From assembly GCA_907165065.1 (NCBI GenBank), contig OU015534.1, forward strand, positions 16,747,686 through 16,811,685: 64,000 nt of DNA. The letters run 5' to 3'. This stretch comes from Caprimulgus europaeus. Taxonomy: Eukaryota; Chordata; Aves; Caprimulgiformes; Caprimulgidae. Shown here piece after piece: positions 63,441 through 64,000 of this stretch (positions within the stretch are counted from its first letter, which is position 1; the number at the start of each line of letters is the position of its first letter). Position numbers and translations under genes: made by a program. Under the pieces are notes generated by a model, which saw only the letters and a program-made list of their open reading frames with translations, was not told the origin of the DNA and did not search any database.

Positions 63441-64000
63441 GTTACAGGCATGGGAAAAGCAAAGCAGGTGAAAAGATGTTTTAATGAAAATATGATAAGC
63501 AAACAGCTTCTTGTGAACATTTCAGGCTGTTATTTGTAATGATCACAGGCAATTTTTGATACATCTTCTTTAGCAATGGTTTAAGCTGCATAATTTGGCT
63601 TGCCACTTTATATGTTGAAATAGGAAGAATCTCAGTGTCCTTCTTATGTTGTCTAGAATCATTATATACATTATAAGCATAAAATGAGTTTAATGTATGT
63701 GCTTTGAAAAGAAGGGGAAAACAGAAAATCAGGGAAGACTGATTTTAATGCTGCTCAAAATGATTTTGAAATTTTCTACTCATCTTTGTTACTAACGGTG
63801 CATTTTCCATGAAATTTAGGAATGACATGTACTGCTTTCATCTCCTTAAAATTAATATACTGCTCTCTCTGTTTTTCTCAATTTCTTCAAAGTTCTTTTT
63901 AGAGCACTGTGCAAAGAGACAGAGAGAAATTCTCCACTCGATGTGTGAGCGTATCTGCTATTAATGCTGAGAAGAGTTAAGTATGTGCTTCTACAGGAGA
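63441..64000. other. Noncoding DNA to window end
   Basis: AT-rich DNA with no supported gene, repeat family or RNA gene. A plus-strand frame that begins at 63177 ends at 63539 without recognisable features. Confidence 0.55.

Noticed and set aside
1..64000. CRISPR arrays, bacterial operons, phage or integrated viral genes, tRNA and rRNA genes
   Set aside because: I found no regularly spaced repeats, no long packed frames, no tRNA T-arm signature and no rRNA-like sequence; the DNA is clearly vertebrate.

Overview
The window looks like noncoding nuclear DNA from a bird, either a gene desert or the inside of very long introns. Two 3' ends of CR1 LINEs (28751-29070 and 58694-58943), each closing with the short ATTCTATG/ATTCTGTG-type terminal repeat, point to a sauropsid. 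The very low density of recognisable interspersed repeats fits a bird better than a crocodile or turtle. I see no bacterial or viral gene organisation. The open reading frames are short, overlap on both strands, and are about as long as chance gives in 64 kb of AT-rich DNA. I annotate no protein-coding gene with confidence.

Layout: 1-5.6 kb is AT-rich with small GC-rich patches. A real CpG island lies at about 6061-6600, with GC boxes and an ATAAAA element at 6289-6306. It is the best candidate for a promoter and first exon. From 6.6 to 24 kb, GC-rich patches alternate with AT-rich DNA. This part holds a second, weaker CpG cluster (16470-16830), a splice-bounded segment just before it (16254-16394), and AT-rich, TAAT-motif-dense blocks (18110-18370 and 18990-19570) that resemble conserved enhancers. 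From 24 to 54 kb the DNA is more uniformly AT-rich, with one CR1, microsatellites, homopolymer tracts and a near-perfect 61-nt hairpin (47022-47082). From 54 to 64 kb there is another enhancer-like block (54180-55060), a segment with strong splice signals (55859-55961), the second CR1, a short TTAA-flanked inverted-repeat element that looks like a piggyBac-type MITE (62297-62406), and a last enhancer-like stretch (62860-63440).

If the window has a function it is probably regulatory: one CpG-island promoter and several distal elements. That is inference from composition and motif density. Cross-species alignment and RNA-seq would settle it. The most unusual items are the hairpin at 47.0 kb, the piggyBac-like miniature element at 62.3 kb, and the CpG island with no recognisable coding sequence.
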